This document shows positions 37,664 through 46,998 of a stretch of DNA of 64,000 nucleotides, one piece after another. The position numbers were made by a program, and so were the translations under genes. The notes beneath the pieces are model-generated. The model made no database searches, was not told the DNA's origin, and was given only the letters and a program-made list of their open reading frames with translations. Numbering within the stretch: the stretch's first letter is position 1; every line of letters starts with the position of its first letter. Source of the DNA: Micromonospora rosaria. Lineage in GTDB: Bacteria > Actinomycetota > Actinomycetes > Mycobacteriales > Micromonosporaceae. The DNA lies in contig NZ_LRQV01000008.1 in NCBI RefSeq assembly GCF_001567585.1, positions 32,554-96,553 of the forward strand, given 5' to 3'.

Positions 37664-38068
37664 TTATCCAAAACTGCTCGGTCGGGTCCAAGCCTTAGTG
37701 AAGCAGCTCGGCACGGGCGCGGCAGGTGCCGTCCGCCGCTGGCGGTACCCGGTGGGCGACTCGCCGACGATCTGCCGGAAGGTACGGCTGAACGTGCCGA
37801 GGCTGTTGAAGCCGACCGCGTGACACACCTCGGTCACGTCCTGCCCGGTGTGCAGCAGCAGGTACATGGCCCGTTCCACCCGACGCCGCTGGAGGTACCG
37901 GTGCGGCGTCTCGCCGAAGGTGGCCCGGAAGGTCCGGATGAAGTGGTACTCCGAGACGTGCGCGACCCGCGCCAGGGCCGGGACGTCGAGCGGATCCGCG
38001 TACGCCCGGTCCATCACGTCCCTGGCCCGCAACATCGCCCGGTTCATCTGCTCGACAGCCCTGCTCAT
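37664..38068 (-). CDS. Short AraC-family transcription regulator
   Basis: A 134-residue protein that is almost only the AraC DNA-binding domain: two helix-turn-helix motifs (LARVAHVSEYHFIRTFRATFGETPHRYLQRRR and the second ending FRQIVGESPTGYRQRR). There is no effector domain, which is typical for regulators paired with VOC genes. The ATG at 38068 begins MSRAVEQMNRAML; upstream in-frame sequence is low-complexity repeat. It probably controls the VOC gene just downstream. Confidence 0.88.
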   Translation of the reverse strand: MSRAVEQMNRAMLRARDVMDRAYADPLDVPALARVAHVSEYHFIRTFRATFGETPHRYLQRRRVERAMYLLLHTGQDVTEVCHAVGFNSLGTFSRTFRQIVGESPTGYRQRRTAPAAPVPSCFTKAWTRPSSFG

Positions 38069-38100
38069 CCGGCCATTGTGCCAACGCGCGCCGTCGACCA

Positions 38101-38145
38101 CCCGCGCTGTGGCGGCCCGCGCTGTGGCGGCCCGCGCTGTGGCGG
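38101..38145. repeat. Three perfect 15-bp tandem repeats
   Basis: CCCGCGCTGTGGCGG three times in a row, about 32 bp upstream of the AraC-type gene's start, in its probable promoter region. Confidence 0.9.
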
Positions 38146-38371
38146 CCGGTGGAGCCCGGCGGTGCCGGCGACGAGGAGGGTGGCCCCGCCGAGTCGCACC
38201 AGGTGACGACGACCGGACGAGATTGACATCGATCAACCGTCTCCGCCCGCGCGCCGGCGGGGAAGCGCCGGCCGATTGGCTGCGCGCGATTCGTGTCCCG
38301 GGCGGTGTGCCGTGGCCGTCGACCGGGCCCCCCGGCCCGGCGATCCACCGTGCAGTCCGCCTCGCTCAGGT

Positions 38372-38427
38372 GTTAACAGGGGGCCCCTCCTCTACAGGAA
38401 GCGTTAGCAGGGGGCCCCTCCTTTCCG
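38372..38427. repeat. GGGGCCCC palindromic repeat D
   Basis: GTTAACAGGGGGCCCCTCCTCTAC and GTTAGCAGGGGGCCCCTCCTTTCC in tandem, 103 bp before the pseudo-NTPase gene. Unlike A-C it lies in a divergent gap. Confidence 0.8.
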
Positions 38428-38529
38428 GGTGTAAGGGATCTGTCACCGCTGGTGTCCTGAATCAGGCTGACTCGCCGCCCGCTGGGGCGGACCATCGGCC
38501 ACACCAGTGTGTCCGAACGGGGGGGTGGC

Positions 38530-40476
38530 ATGACTCTTTTCGGGCGGCGGCACGCCGTGGGGCTGGTCCGGGAGGTGATGACCTGCCCGCAGGACGGGCC
38601 GGCCCCGCCCGTGCTGGTCTTCGAGGGCGGCCGGACGGCGCTGCTCACCGGGGTGGCCGGGCTGCTCGACGGGCGGGTGCCGTACGCCCACGTCGACCTG
38701 GGCGCGCAGGGCCGGCCGGGTACCCCCGAAGTGCTGTACGCGCTCGCCTTCCACCTCGGCCGACCGTGCCCGCTCTACGGCACGCTGCGCTTCCCCCGCC
38801 TCGCCGTCGGCAAGCTGGTCATGGACGACACCACGCTGGACCTGCACGACCGGGACGCGGCCCGCCGGCAGATCAACGACCTGCTCCGCGCGCACCGGGG
38901 CATCGACCAGATGGTCACCACCCTGCGCGAGGGCGCCGGTACCCTGCCGGCCGGGCTGCCCGCCAGTGTGCAGACCCCGCTCGGCCTGGCCGCCCGGTTC
39001 CTCGCCACCGCCCTCGGCCGGCTCGCCCGGTGGACGTGGAGCAGCCGGTTCGTGCTGGGCCGGGCCCAGAAGTGGTACGGCGCGCAGGGCAGCAGCCACC
39101 GCCGCCCGCCGGTCGAGACGCTGATCGAGCTGAACCAGTGGCACCGCCGGCCGAACCTGGGCACCAACGCCCGGCAGCGCGACGACCTGCTCTGGGCGGC
39201 GTTCCGCGCCGACCTCACCGCCGGCCTGGGGCGACGCCGGCACCGGTCGTGGATACCCCGGTGCGTGGTCCTGCTCGACAACGCCGACACCCGGCTCGGC
39301 CGCAACGTCCTCACCGAACTGGTCCGGCTGCGCGCCGGCGGCGAGCACGACCCGCTGGCCGTGGTGGCCACCGCCCGGGAACCGTTCCTCGACCACCTGC
39401 CCGCCGCCGAGCAGCGCACCCTGGCCGCCGACGAGCCGCTGGCGCTGGCCCGCTCCGGGCCGGACGGTCGCCGGTGGCCCCGGTGGGTCCGGTACCCGCT
39501 GCCCGGCCTCACCGAGGAGGACACCACCCGGAAGGTGACCGCCGACCATCCCCGGCTGGACCACCGCATCCCGCTGCTCGTCCAGCAGTTCGCGCAGGGC
39601 AACCCGCTGGCCGTCGGGCTGCTGCTGGAGGCCGCCGACGAGGTGCCGTCCTGGCCGGCCGGCGGGAACGAACTGGGCCTGGTACTGGCCCGCCTGGAGC
39701 CACCGCCGCCGGACGACACCGACCGGGTGCAGTGCACCATCGCCGAACGGCTCTGCCGGCACCTGCTCGGCCGCGACGACCGCGACCCCTTCCCCGACGA
39801 CGAGGTCGAGACGCTCACCACCTGCGCCGCCGCCCGGACCGGGGAGCAGGCCCTGACCCTCGCCGTGGGCAGCGGGCTGCTCACCCCCGACGGGTACACC
39901 GGGGAGCTGAGCACCCTGCTCGCCGGCCTCTGGCCGACCGCCCCGGACGCCGCCCCGCCACCGCTGCGCCGGCTGCTGCTGCGCCGGCTCGCCGCCCGCC
40001 CGGCCGACGCGGAGACGGGCTGGCGGGCGGTGCACGAACGGCTCCGGCGCGAGTGCGCGGAGCGCGCCGACCGTACCGGCGAGCTGTACCACGCGCTGGC
40101 CCTCGGCGAGCTGGGCCGGGTTGCCGGGTACTTCACCGAGCGGGCCGGCGTCGACCCGGCGCGGGAGTGGCTGGCCACCCTCCACGAGGTCGTCCAGGCC
40201 CCGACGAACCTGGACCACCCGGTGCCGCCGGCCGACGAGGCGCACCGCCTGGCCCGCGCCACCGGTGCCGACCCGGACAGCCGGCTCGGCCGGATCACCC
40301 GGCTCGTCGCCGCGCTGTGGCTGGCCGCCGACCCGTTCACCGGCCGGCACCGGGCCGACCTGCACGACGGCATCAAACGCGACTATCGGGCGATCGCCCT
40401 CCAGTTCCACGACGACCAGTCCCGGCTGGTCGCCGAGGCCACCACGCACCGGGTACGGGCGGAACAATGGCGGTGA
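38530..40476 (+). CDS. Large NTPase-like protein with degenerate P-loop, unknown function
   Basis: A 648-residue cytoplasmic protein I do not recognise. The N-terminus looks like an AAA/STAND-type nucleotide-binding core (LVFEGGRTALLTGVAGLL, residues 29-46), but the Walker A loop is shortened and lacks the GKT/S lysine. A Walker B-like strand (CVVLLDNAD, near residue 247) and a sensor-like VVATAREPF follow, then an alpha-helical, winged-helix-like region to the end. The ATG at 38530 has a strong G-run upstream; a GTG 21 nt earlier is in frame. Its stop overlaps the next gene by 10 nt. The two form a unit seen as a receptor-NTPase-like pair; activity is unknown and ATP binding is doubtful. Confidence 0.65.
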   Translation: MTLFGRRHAVGLVREVMTCPQDGPAPPVLVFEGGRTALLTGVAGLLDGRVPYAHVDLGAQGRPGTPEVLYALAFHLGRPCPLYGTLRFPRLAVGKLVMDDTTLDLHDRDAARRQINDLLRAHRGIDQMVTTLREGAGTLPAGLPASVQTPLGLAARFLATALGRLARWTWSSRFVLGRAQKWYGAQGSSHRRPPVETLIELNQWHRRPNLGTNARQRDDLLWAAFRADLTAGLGRRRHRSWIPRCVVLLDNADTRLGRNVLTELVRLRAGGEHDPLAVVATAREPFLDHLPAAEQRTLAADEPLALARSGPDGRRWPRWVRYPLPGLTEEDTTRKVTADHPRLDHRIPLLVQQFAQGNPLAVGLLLEAADEVPSWPAGGNELGLVLARLEPPPPDDTDRVQCTIAERLCRHLLGRDDRDPFPDDEVETLTTCAAARTGEQALTLAVGSGLLTPDGYTGELSTLLAGLWPTAPDAAPPPLRRLLLRRLAARPADAETGWRAVHERLRRECAERADRTGELYHALALGELGRVAGYFTERAGVDPAREWLATLHEVVQAPTNLDHPVPPADEAHRLARATGADPDSRLGRITRLVAALWLAADPFTGRHRADLHDGIKRDYRAIALQFHDDQSRLVAEATTHRVRAEQWR

Positions 40477-42023
40477 ACAGCAGGAACGGCACCAGCCCGG
40501 TCGCCGACGTACCCCCGGACCACCTCGCCCCGCGCGTGCCCCGGCTGCGGACCGTGCTGCGCCGCTCGGCCGTGGTGCTCTCCGTGGTCGTGCTGGTCGC
40601 CGCCGGGGCGGCGGTGGTGCACCGGGTCGCCGTCTCGTGCGGCCCCGTCCGCTCCGGGTTGACCCGGGTGGACGGCGAGTGCGTCGGGGTGCTGACCGAC
40701 GTGGGCAGTCACCCGTTCAGCGACGACCTGCGGTCGGTGCAGGACGCGATCGACCGGGAGAACGCCTGGGTCGACGCGCAGTACCGGGCCGACCCCGGCG
40801 GCAACCGGTACGTCCGGGTGGCGCTGTTCTCCCCGATGACCGCGACCGCGCACAGTTTCATGACCGCCGACCAGGTCCGGCACACGGTGCAGGGCGCCTA
40901 CGTGGCGCAGCGACGCGCGAACCACACCCCCGACTTCGACGACCCGCGACCGCTGGTCCAGCTCGTGCTCGCCAATCCGGGCAGCCGGCAGGCGCAGTGG
41001 CCCCGGGTGGTGCGGGCGTTGGAGCGGATGACCGACGACCGGCACCCGCTGGTCGCCGTGATCGGCATGGGCACCAGCATCACCGCCACCCGGGACGCGG
41101 CCCGGTACCTCTCCGCCTCCGCGACCGACCTGCCGATGATCGCCGGGGTCGCCACCACCGACGAGTTCCGCGACATCACCGGCTTCGTCCGTACCTCCCC
41201 CAGCAACACCGACTACGTCCGGGCCCTCGCCGACTACCTGGCCGGTCACCGGGAGCTGCGCACCGGCATGCTGGTCTACGACGACTCCGAGCCGGACCTG
41301 TACGTCCGGGACCTGCGCTCGGCCTACGAGCGGCACCTGCGCCGGTACCTGACCGTGCCCGCCAAGTCGTACTTCGGCGCGGCCGACCCGGAGAACCGTA
41401 CCCAGCTCTTTGCCACCATCCAGGACAGCGTCTGCAACGCGCCCCGACCCGACCTGATCCTGTACGCCGGCCGCGCGCTGGACCTGGACGACTTCGTCCG
41501 CTCCCTGGCGCTGCGCGGCTGCCGGGACCCGATCTCGATCCTGGTCGGGGCGACCGGTCTGAGCCCGCTGGAGGAGCTCGTTCCCACCCTGGTCGAGGGC
41601 AGGATCACCATCGTGAACGCCGCCGCCGGCCACCCGTCCTGGTTCACCGCCGACAGCCACCCGCCCGGCTCGGTACCCGACGGGCTGCCGCCGTTCCTGG
41701 CGGCGTTCCGCGCCGAGAAGATCGGCGAGCCCGGCGCCCTCGCCGACGGGTACGGCCCGACCCACCACGACGCGATGGCCACCGCCGTCATGGCGATCCG
41801 CGCCGTCGCCCCCGGCCTGCCCCGCGACGAGGTACCCCGGGCGGGCAACGTCCGCGGCCAGTTGATGAACCTCAACAACAGCAGCACCGTCCCCGGGGCC
41901 GGGGGCACCCTCACCTTCACCACCGACCGGAAGGCGGACCCGATCGGCAAGTGGGTACCGATCACCGTGATCCCCCCGGCCACGGACGCACCGACCCGCC
42001 GCCCGTACGTCACCACCGGCTGA
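40467..42023 (+). CDS. Membrane-anchored periplasmic-binding-protein-like receptor
   Basis: A 518-residue protein with a short cytoplasmic N-terminus, one transmembrane helix (about residues 33-52) and a large extracellular domain of the type I periplasmic-binding fold (Peripla_BP_6/leucine-binding type): RYVRVALFSPM, LVAVIGMGTSITAT, PMIAGVATTDEF, GMLVYDDSEPDLYVRDL, DLILYAGRALDL. Unlike ABC binding proteins it has no lipobox and no permease or ATPase genes next to it. Two extracellular Cys pairs may form disulfides. It overlaps the pseudo-NTPase gene by 10 nt. A sensory or scaffold role is inferred; the ligand is unknown. Confidence 0.7.
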   Translation: MAVNSRNGTSPVADVPPDHLAPRVPRLRTVLRRSAVVLSVVVLVAAGAAVVHRVAVSCGPVRSGLTRVDGECVGVLTDVGSHPFSDDLRSVQDAIDRENAWVDAQYRADPGGNRYVRVALFSPMTATAHSFMTADQVRHTVQGAYVAQRRANHTPDFDDPRPLVQLVLANPGSRQAQWPRVVRALERMTDDRHPLVAVIGMGTSITATRDAARYLSASATDLPMIAGVATTDEFRDITGFVRTSPSNTDYVRALADYLAGHRELRTGMLVYDDSEPDLYVRDLRSAYERHLRRYLTVPAKSYFGAADPENRTQLFATIQDSVCNAPRPDLILYAGRALDLDDFVRSLALRGCRDPISILVGATGLSPLEELVPTLVEGRITIVNAAAGHPSWFTADSHPPGSVPDGLPPFLAAFRAEKIGEPGALADGYGPTHHDAMATAVMAIRAVAPGLPRDEVPRAGNVRGQLMNLNNSSTVPGAGGTLTFTTDRKADPIGKWVPITVIPPATDAPTRRPYVTTG

Positions 42024-42060
42024 CCGACGTCAGCCGTCTCCACGGCTCGGGAGGGACCGG

Positions 42061-42513
42061 CTACGTGTCGAGGGCCTTCGCCGCCGAGCCCCGGACGCGC
42101 TCGACCGGGTAGCGGCGGGCGGCGTCGGTCAACTTGTCGGTGGCCGCCTGCACGAGGTCGATCCCGAGCACGTCGGCCAGCCGGACCAGGTAGATCATCA
42201 CGTCGCCCATCTCGGCCCGGACCCGCCCACCGGCCACCGGGTCAACCATCACCCGCGCCGACTCCTGCGGGGTGAGCCACTGCAACTCGGCCAGCAGCTC
42301 CCCCACCTCGCCGGAGAGCGCCATGGCGAGGTTCTTCGGGGTGTGGAACTGCTGCCAGTCGCGTTCCTCGGCGAACAGCCGTAGCCGGTCGGCCAGTTCG
42401 GCGATCGTCGCCGGCCCGTGGGTACCGGCGGGGTGCGGTGGTCCGTCGCGGTGCATCCTCGTCCCCCGGGTCCGGGGCCGGGGCGGCACGTACCGCCCCG
42501 GCTCGGCGTTCAC
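42061..42513 (-). CDS. MazG-like nucleotide pyrophosphohydrolase
   Basis: A 150-residue protein with an all-alpha NTP-PPase domain of the RS21-C6/dCTPase type: TPKNLAMALSGEVGELLAELQWL provides the first metal-binding Glu pair (EVGEL) and AEMGDVMIYLVRLADVLGID the second (ExxD). Such enzymes clear modified nucleotides. The first 32 residues are not conserved. GTG at 42513 has AGGTGAT at 6 nt; the ATG at 42456 is an alternative start. Confidence 0.85.
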   Translation of the reverse strand: MNAEPGRYVPPRPRTRGTRMHRDGPPHPAGTHGPATIAELADRLRLFAEERDWQQFHTPKNLAMALSGEVGELLAELQWLTPQESARVMVDPVAGGRVRAEMGDVMIYLVRLADVLGIDLVQAATDKLTDAARRYPVERVRGSAAKALDT

Positions 42514-42530
42514 TGTAGATCACCTGTTGG

Positions 42531-42577
42531 GAAGGGGCCCTTTTACTACAGAAAGCGTTAACAGGGGGCCCTTCCTT
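42531..42577. repeat. GGGGCCCC palindromic repeat E
   Basis: GGGAAGGGGCCCTTTTAC and GTTAACAGGGGGCCCTTCC in tandem; the second unit begins right after the TGA stop of the beta-mannosidase gene on the minus strand, so it is its likely terminator. Confidence 0.8.
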
Positions 42578-45013
42578 TCAGTTGACGGCGCGGAGGACGG
42601 GGCGGGTGGTGAGGGCGGAGGCCTCCAGCGGGACAGGGGTGTGCACGGTGAAGGTGGCCGTCTCGCCGGGCAGGAGGGTCAGCAGGGCCTCGTCGACGGT
42701 GGCGTCCGGGTGCAGGCGGTCCGGCTGGAGAGTCAGGTCGCGCAGGACGGTGCGGGCGGTGACCCGGATCCGCACCCCGCCGTCGAACCGTTCCACGGTG
42801 CTGTCGAAGTCCGCCCTCGGCCAGGTCACGTCCTTGTCCTCGGCGAAGAACCACAGCGCCCGGTCGACCTCCTCGCCCGCCTCGGCGACCAGCAGTTCGG
42901 CGCGGGGCTCGTGCGGGCCGGCCAGCTCCGCCGGCAACGGCACGGTCATCACGCCGTACGCCGGCACGTCCAGCTCCACCGAGGTCTTCGCGCGGGGCGC
43001 ACCGGCCAGGGTGAGCCGGGTGACCGTCGCCGGCGCCCGCCACGGCTGACCGGTCTCGTTCACCGCGACCAGGGCCAGCCCGCCGTCGCGCGGCTGGACG
43101 GTGAGCAGCCGGTCGGCGTACGCCCGGCGCAGCGCGTACCAGAGCGGTTTGCGGCGGCCGTCGCCGTCGATCGCCGCCCAGGAGGTCACCGGCCAGCAGT
43201 CGTTGAGCTGCCAGACGATGGTGCCCATGCAGACGCCCCGGTGCGCGCGGAAGTGTTCCACCCCGAGGGCGATGGCGCGGGCCTGGTTGAGCTGGGTGAG
43301 GTAGTGCCACTCGTCGAAGTCGGCCGGGGCGGGCAGGTGCGCGTCCAGCCCTCGCTGGAGCTTCAGGTCCCCGTCGACGGCCTTCTGGTGGTGCGCCATG
43401 CCGGGCGAGTCCGGGGCGAGCGGGTCGTCGGAGAGCGCCCGGCGCAGGGTCGCGTACGCCGGGGGCGCCTGGTAGCCGAACTCGGCGAGGAACCGGGGCA
43501 CGTACTCCCGGTACCTGACGTAGTCGTCGGTGTTCCAGACGTCCCAGATGTGCATGCTGCCGTGCGCCGGCTCGTTGGGGTGCCGGTCCTCGCGGCCCGA
43601 CCAGGGGCTGCCCGGCCAGTACGGGCGGGTCGGGTCCAGCTCGGCCACGATCCGGGGCAGCAGCTCCAGGTAGTAGCCCCGCCCCCAGCTCCGGTCGTCG
43701 AGCTGTTCCTGCCAGCCCCAGTCGTGCCAGCCCCAGATGTTCTCGTTGTTGCCGGTCCAGAGCACCAGTGACGGGTGGACCGACAGCCGGGTCACCTGCT
43801 CGGCCGCCTCGGCGGCGACCTCGGTGGCGAACGGCTCCTCCTCCGGGTACGCCGCGCAGGCGAAGAGGAAGTCCTGCTGGACCAGGAGCCCGAGGTCGTC
43901 GGCGAGGTCGTAGAAGTCGTCCGACTCGTACCGGCCGCCGCCCCAGACCCGCAGCAGGTTGACGTTCGCCCCGACCGCCTGGTCGAACCGGTGCGCCAGC
44001 CGGTCCCGGGTGACCCGGTGGGGGAAGACGTCGTCGGGGATCCAGTTCACCCCCCGGGCGAAGACCGGCACGTCGTTGACGACCAGGGTGAACGGGGTGC
44101 CGTGGGCGTCCGGGACGGTGTCCAGCCGGACGCTGCGGAAGCCGATCCGCCGGGACCACTCGTCCAGCAGCGTGCCGGCCGGGTCGTGCAGGGTCACCGT
44201 CAACGGGTACCGGTGCGGTTCGCCGTACCCCCGGGGCCACCACCGCCGCACGTCGGCGACGGTGAGGTCCAGCACGGCGGCGCGCGCGCCGGCCGGGATG
44301 CTCGCCTCGACGTCGACCCCGGCGACCGACGCCCGGACGGTCAGCGGCACCTCGGCGACCCGCTCGACCTCGACGTGCACCGTCACCCGACCGGTGGAGT
44401 CGGCGACGGTCACCAGCGGGCGGACGGTCGCCAGCCGCGCGGTCGACCAGGAGTGCAGCCCGATCGGCTGCCAGATCCCGGCGGTGACCAGCGTCGGCCC
44501 CCAGTCCCAGCCGAAGTTGCAGGCCATCTTCCGGATGAAGTTGAACGGCTCCCGGTACGCGTTGGGCCGGTGGCCGAGGCGTTCCCGCTGCGCCGCCGCG
44601 TACCGGTAGGCGGAGTCGAACCGGACCTCGACGGTGTTGTCGCCGGGGCGCAGCAGCGACCGGACGTCGAACCGGTACCCCCGGTGCATGTTCTCGGTCC
44701 GGCCGACCTCGGTGCCGTTGACGCTGACCGTGGCGACGGTGTCCAGCCCGGCGCAGACCAGGTCCACCCGGTCGTCGCCGCCGGGCGTCCAGTCGACGGT
44801 GCTGCGGTACACCCAGTCGGTGCGCCCGATCCAGCTCAGCCCCACCTCGTTGTCGTCGAGGTACGGGTCGGGGATCAGCCCGGCGGTGAGCAGGTCGGTG
44901 TGCACGCAGCCGGGCACGCTCGCCGGTACCTCCCGGCCGGCGAGGGCGGTGGGCACCGGCGAGCCGGGTACGGCGTGCAGGGTCCACCCGTCGTGCAGGG
45001 TTCGCTGGGTCAT
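42578..45013 (-). CDS. Glycoside hydrolase family 2 beta-mannosidase
   Basis: An 811-residue intracellular enzyme (no signal peptide) that removes beta-mannosyl residues from oligosaccharides. The N-terminal sugar-binding domain (WIGRTDWVYRSTVDW), the immunoglobulin-like domain and the TIM-barrel with the acid/base in WTGNNENIWGW (near residue 424) and the nucleophile in FLAEFGYQAPP (near 511) are all present. WDWGP and the NEN motif point to mannosidase rather than beta-galactosidase. It is the last gene of a sugar ABC operon; its ATG overlaps the permease stop by 4 nt. Confidence 0.92.
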   Translation of the reverse strand: MTQRTLHDGWTLHAVPGSPVPTALAGREVPASVPGCVHTDLLTAGLIPDPYLDDNEVGLSWIGRTDWVYRSTVDWTPGGDDRVDLVCAGLDTVATVSVNGTEVGRTENMHRGYRFDVRSLLRPGDNTVEVRFDSAYRYAAAQRERLGHRPNAYREPFNFIRKMACNFGWDWGPTLVTAGIWQPIGLHSWSTARLATVRPLVTVADSTGRVTVHVEVERVAEVPLTVRASVAGVDVEASIPAGARAAVLDLTVADVRRWWPRGYGEPHRYPLTVTLHDPAGTLLDEWSRRIGFRSVRLDTVPDAHGTPFTLVVNDVPVFARGVNWIPDDVFPHRVTRDRLAHRFDQAVGANVNLLRVWGGGRYESDDFYDLADDLGLLVQQDFLFACAAYPEEEPFATEVAAEAAEQVTRLSVHPSLVLWTGNNENIWGWHDWGWQEQLDDRSWGRGYYLELLPRIVAELDPTRPYWPGSPWSGREDRHPNEPAHGSMHIWDVWNTDDYVRYREYVPRFLAEFGYQAPPAYATLRRALSDDPLAPDSPGMAHHQKAVDGDLKLQRGLDAHLPAPADFDEWHYLTQLNQARAIALGVEHFRAHRGVCMGTIVWQLNDCWPVTSWAAIDGDGRRKPLWYALRRAYADRLLTVQPRDGGLALVAVNETGQPWRAPATVTRLTLAGAPRAKTSVELDVPAYGVMTVPLPAELAGPHEPRAELLVAEAGEEVDRALWFFAEDKDVTWPRADFDSTVERFDGGVRIRVTARTVLRDLTLQPDRLHPDATVDEALLTLLPGETATFTVHTPVPLEASALTTRPVLRAVN

Positions 45014-45906
45014 GACTTGAGCGCACCTTCCATGATTCCGCGGACGATCTGCCGGCCCCCGATCACCAGCATGACCAGCAGGGGTACGGTCGCCACGAAC
45101 GCGCCGGCGAGGACCCGGCGGTAGACGACGTAGTTGCCGGCGGCCAGGTCGGAGACGGCCACCATCGAGGTCGGGAAGTCGGTGCCGCCGAGCGTGATCA
45201 GCGGCCACTGGTAGTCGTTCCAGGTGGCCACGAAGGTGAGCAGCCCGAGCACCGCCATCGCCGGGCGCAGCGCCGGCAGCGCGATGCTCCAGTAGACCCG
45301 CATGGTGCTGGCGCCGTCCACCCGGGCCGACTCGATCAGCTCGTCGGGGACCGTGTTCACGATGAACTGCCGCATGTAGAACACCCCGAACGCGGTGACC
45401 AGGCCGGGCACGATGACCGCGAGCAGGGTGCCGTTCCAGCCCAGCTCCCCCATCACGATGTAGAGGGCGACCACGCCGAGCTGGTTCGGCACGGTGAGGG
45501 TGATGATCACGATGAGCATCAGCACCCGGCTGCCCCGGAACCGCAGCTTGGCGAAGGCGAACCCGGCCAGCGAGCTGAAGAACAGCACCGAGGCGGTCAC
45601 CACGGTCGAGACGACGAAGCTGTTGATCAGGCCGGCGGCGAAGAAGACGTCCTGGGAGGAGAAGACCTCCTCGATGTTGACGAGGAACTGGCTGCCGGGC
45701 ACCACGGTCGGCGGGATCTGCGCCAGCGCGTCGTCGGTGCTGGTCGCGATGACGAACATCCAGTACAGCGGGAACGCGGCGAAGAGCATCGACACGGCGA
45801 GCAGCAGGTACGTGCCGACGCCGGCCGGGGTCTCCTGCGGCGCGCGGCCCATCGCGGCGTACCGCGCCCGGCGGGTCCGCTGCGGTGCCCGGGTCGGGGC
45901 GGTCAT
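45010..45906 (-). CDS. Sugar ABC transporter permease, MalG type
   Basis: A 298-residue inner-membrane permease with six predicted helices and the EAA loop ESARVDGASTMRVYWSIALPALRP that contacts the ATPase. It overlaps both neighbours by 4 nt (ATGA). No ATPase gene is in the operon, which is usual in actinomycetes where a shared MsiK-type ATPase serves many sugar transporters. The substrate is probably mannobiose or mannan/cellulose-derived oligosaccharides, judged from the linked mannosidase. Confidence 0.93.
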   Translation of the reverse strand: MTAPTRAPQRTRRARYAAMGRAPQETPAGVGTYLLLAVSMLFAAFPLYWMFVIATSTDDALAQIPPTVVPGSQFLVNIEEVFSSQDVFFAAGLINSFVVSTVVTASVLFFSSLAGFAFAKLRFRGSRVLMLIVIITLTVPNQLGVVALYIVMGELGWNGTLLAVIVPGLVTAFGVFYMRQFIVNTVPDELIESARVDGASTMRVYWSIALPALRPAMAVLGLLTFVATWNDYQWPLITLGGTDFPTSMVAVSDLAAGNYVVYRRVLAGAFVATVPLLVMLVIGGRQIVRGIMEGALKS

Positions 45907-46904
45907 CGGCGGCCTCCGGAGAATCGGCTGGTCAGCCAGGAGTTGAAGCCGGCCACGACCAGGATGATCAGGAACAGGGCCCAGGACATGGCTGCGGCGT
46001 AGCCGAGGTTGAGGTCCTTCCAGCCGACCTTGTAGATGAGCTGCGCGATGCTCTGCCACTCGCCGTTCGACCCGCCGGTGGCGGCCTGGGAGTTCAGCTC
46101 GAAGAGCATCGGCTCGGTGAAGAGCTGGAAACCGCCGATGGTGGAGAGCACCACGGTGAAGATGACCACCGGCTGGATCATCGGCACGGTGATCCGCCAG
46201 AGCTGCCGCCACGCCCCGGCCCCGTCGAGCGCGCTGGCCTCGTAGACGTCGCGCGGGATGGACTGCATCGCGGCCAGGTAGAGCAGGGCGTTGTAGCCGA
46301 TCCACTTCCAGTTGACCATCGTGGCGATGGCGGTCCAGGCGGCGGGCTTGCTGGCCCGCCAGTCGATCGGGGCGGCCGGGTCGCCGAGGCCGAGGGTCTG
46401 CAACGCCCAGTTGGCCAGGCCGTGATCGCGGGAGAAGAAGACCCCGAAGACCAGGGTGGAGGCGACCAGCGGGGTCACGTACGGGACCAGGAAGCCGACC
46501 CGCCACCAGGTCTGGGCGCGCAGCTTCCGGTTGAGCAGCGAGGCGAGCACGAGCGCCAGGAACAGTTGCGGCACCGTCGACAGCACGAAGATGCCCAGGG
46601 TGTTGTAGAGCGCGTTCCAGAAGTCCGAGTCGGTGAAGAGCCGGGCGAAGTTGTCGAAGCCGGCCCAGCCGGTCAGCGTGGGGTCGTCCAGCCGGTAGTG
46701 CCGCAGCGACACCACCCCGTTGTAGATCAGCGGGAACAGGCCGAAGACCAGGAAGAGCAGGAAGAACGGGGCGACCAGCAGGTACGGCACGTACCGCAGG
46801 TCGAAGCGGTGCAGCCGGTCCCGCCAGCTCATCCGGGTGGCGGGACGGGGGCCGCCGGGGGGCCGCCCGGTGCGCCCGGGTGGCGCGGCTCGCGTGGTGG
46901 ACAT
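45903..46904 (-). CDS. Sugar ABC transporter permease, MalF type
   Basis: A 333-residue permease with six predicted helices starting near residue 38 and the EAA motif YEASALDGAGAWRQLWRITVPMIQP. The N-terminal 30 residues are Arg/Pro/Gly-rich and cytoplasmic. It lies 94 bp after the binding-protein gene; the gap holds a strong hairpin. Confidence 0.93.
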   Translation of the reverse strand: MSTTRAAPPGRTGRPPGGPRPATRMSWRDRLHRFDLRYVPYLLVAPFFLLFLVFGLFPLIYNGVVSLRHYRLDDPTLTGWAGFDNFARLFTDSDFWNALYNTLGIFVLSTVPQLFLALVLASLLNRKLRAQTWWRVGFLVPYVTPLVASTLVFGVFFSRDHGLANWALQTLGLGDPAAPIDWRASKPAAWTAIATMVNWKWIGYNALLYLAAMQSIPRDVYEASALDGAGAWRQLWRITVPMIQPVVIFTVVLSTIGGFQLFTEPMLFELNSQAATGGSNGEWQSIAQLIYKVGWKDLNLGYAAAMSWALFLIILVVAGFNSWLTSRFSGGRR

Positions 46905-46956
46905 GGGGGTTTCTCCTCCGGCCGAGGGGTACGGGGGCGGGGGCTGCGCCGGCGAC

Positions 46957-46989
46957 GGTCGCCGGGGCGGGCGGAGGGCCCCGGCGACC
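46957..46989 (-). terminator. Partial terminator between binding protein and permease genes
   Basis: A perfect 12-bp stem (46957-46968 with 46978-46989, 9-nt loop) begins 9 nt after the binding-protein stop. Such hairpins usually lower permease relative to binding-protein expression. Confidence 0.65.
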
Positions 46990-46998
46990 GGCGTACCG

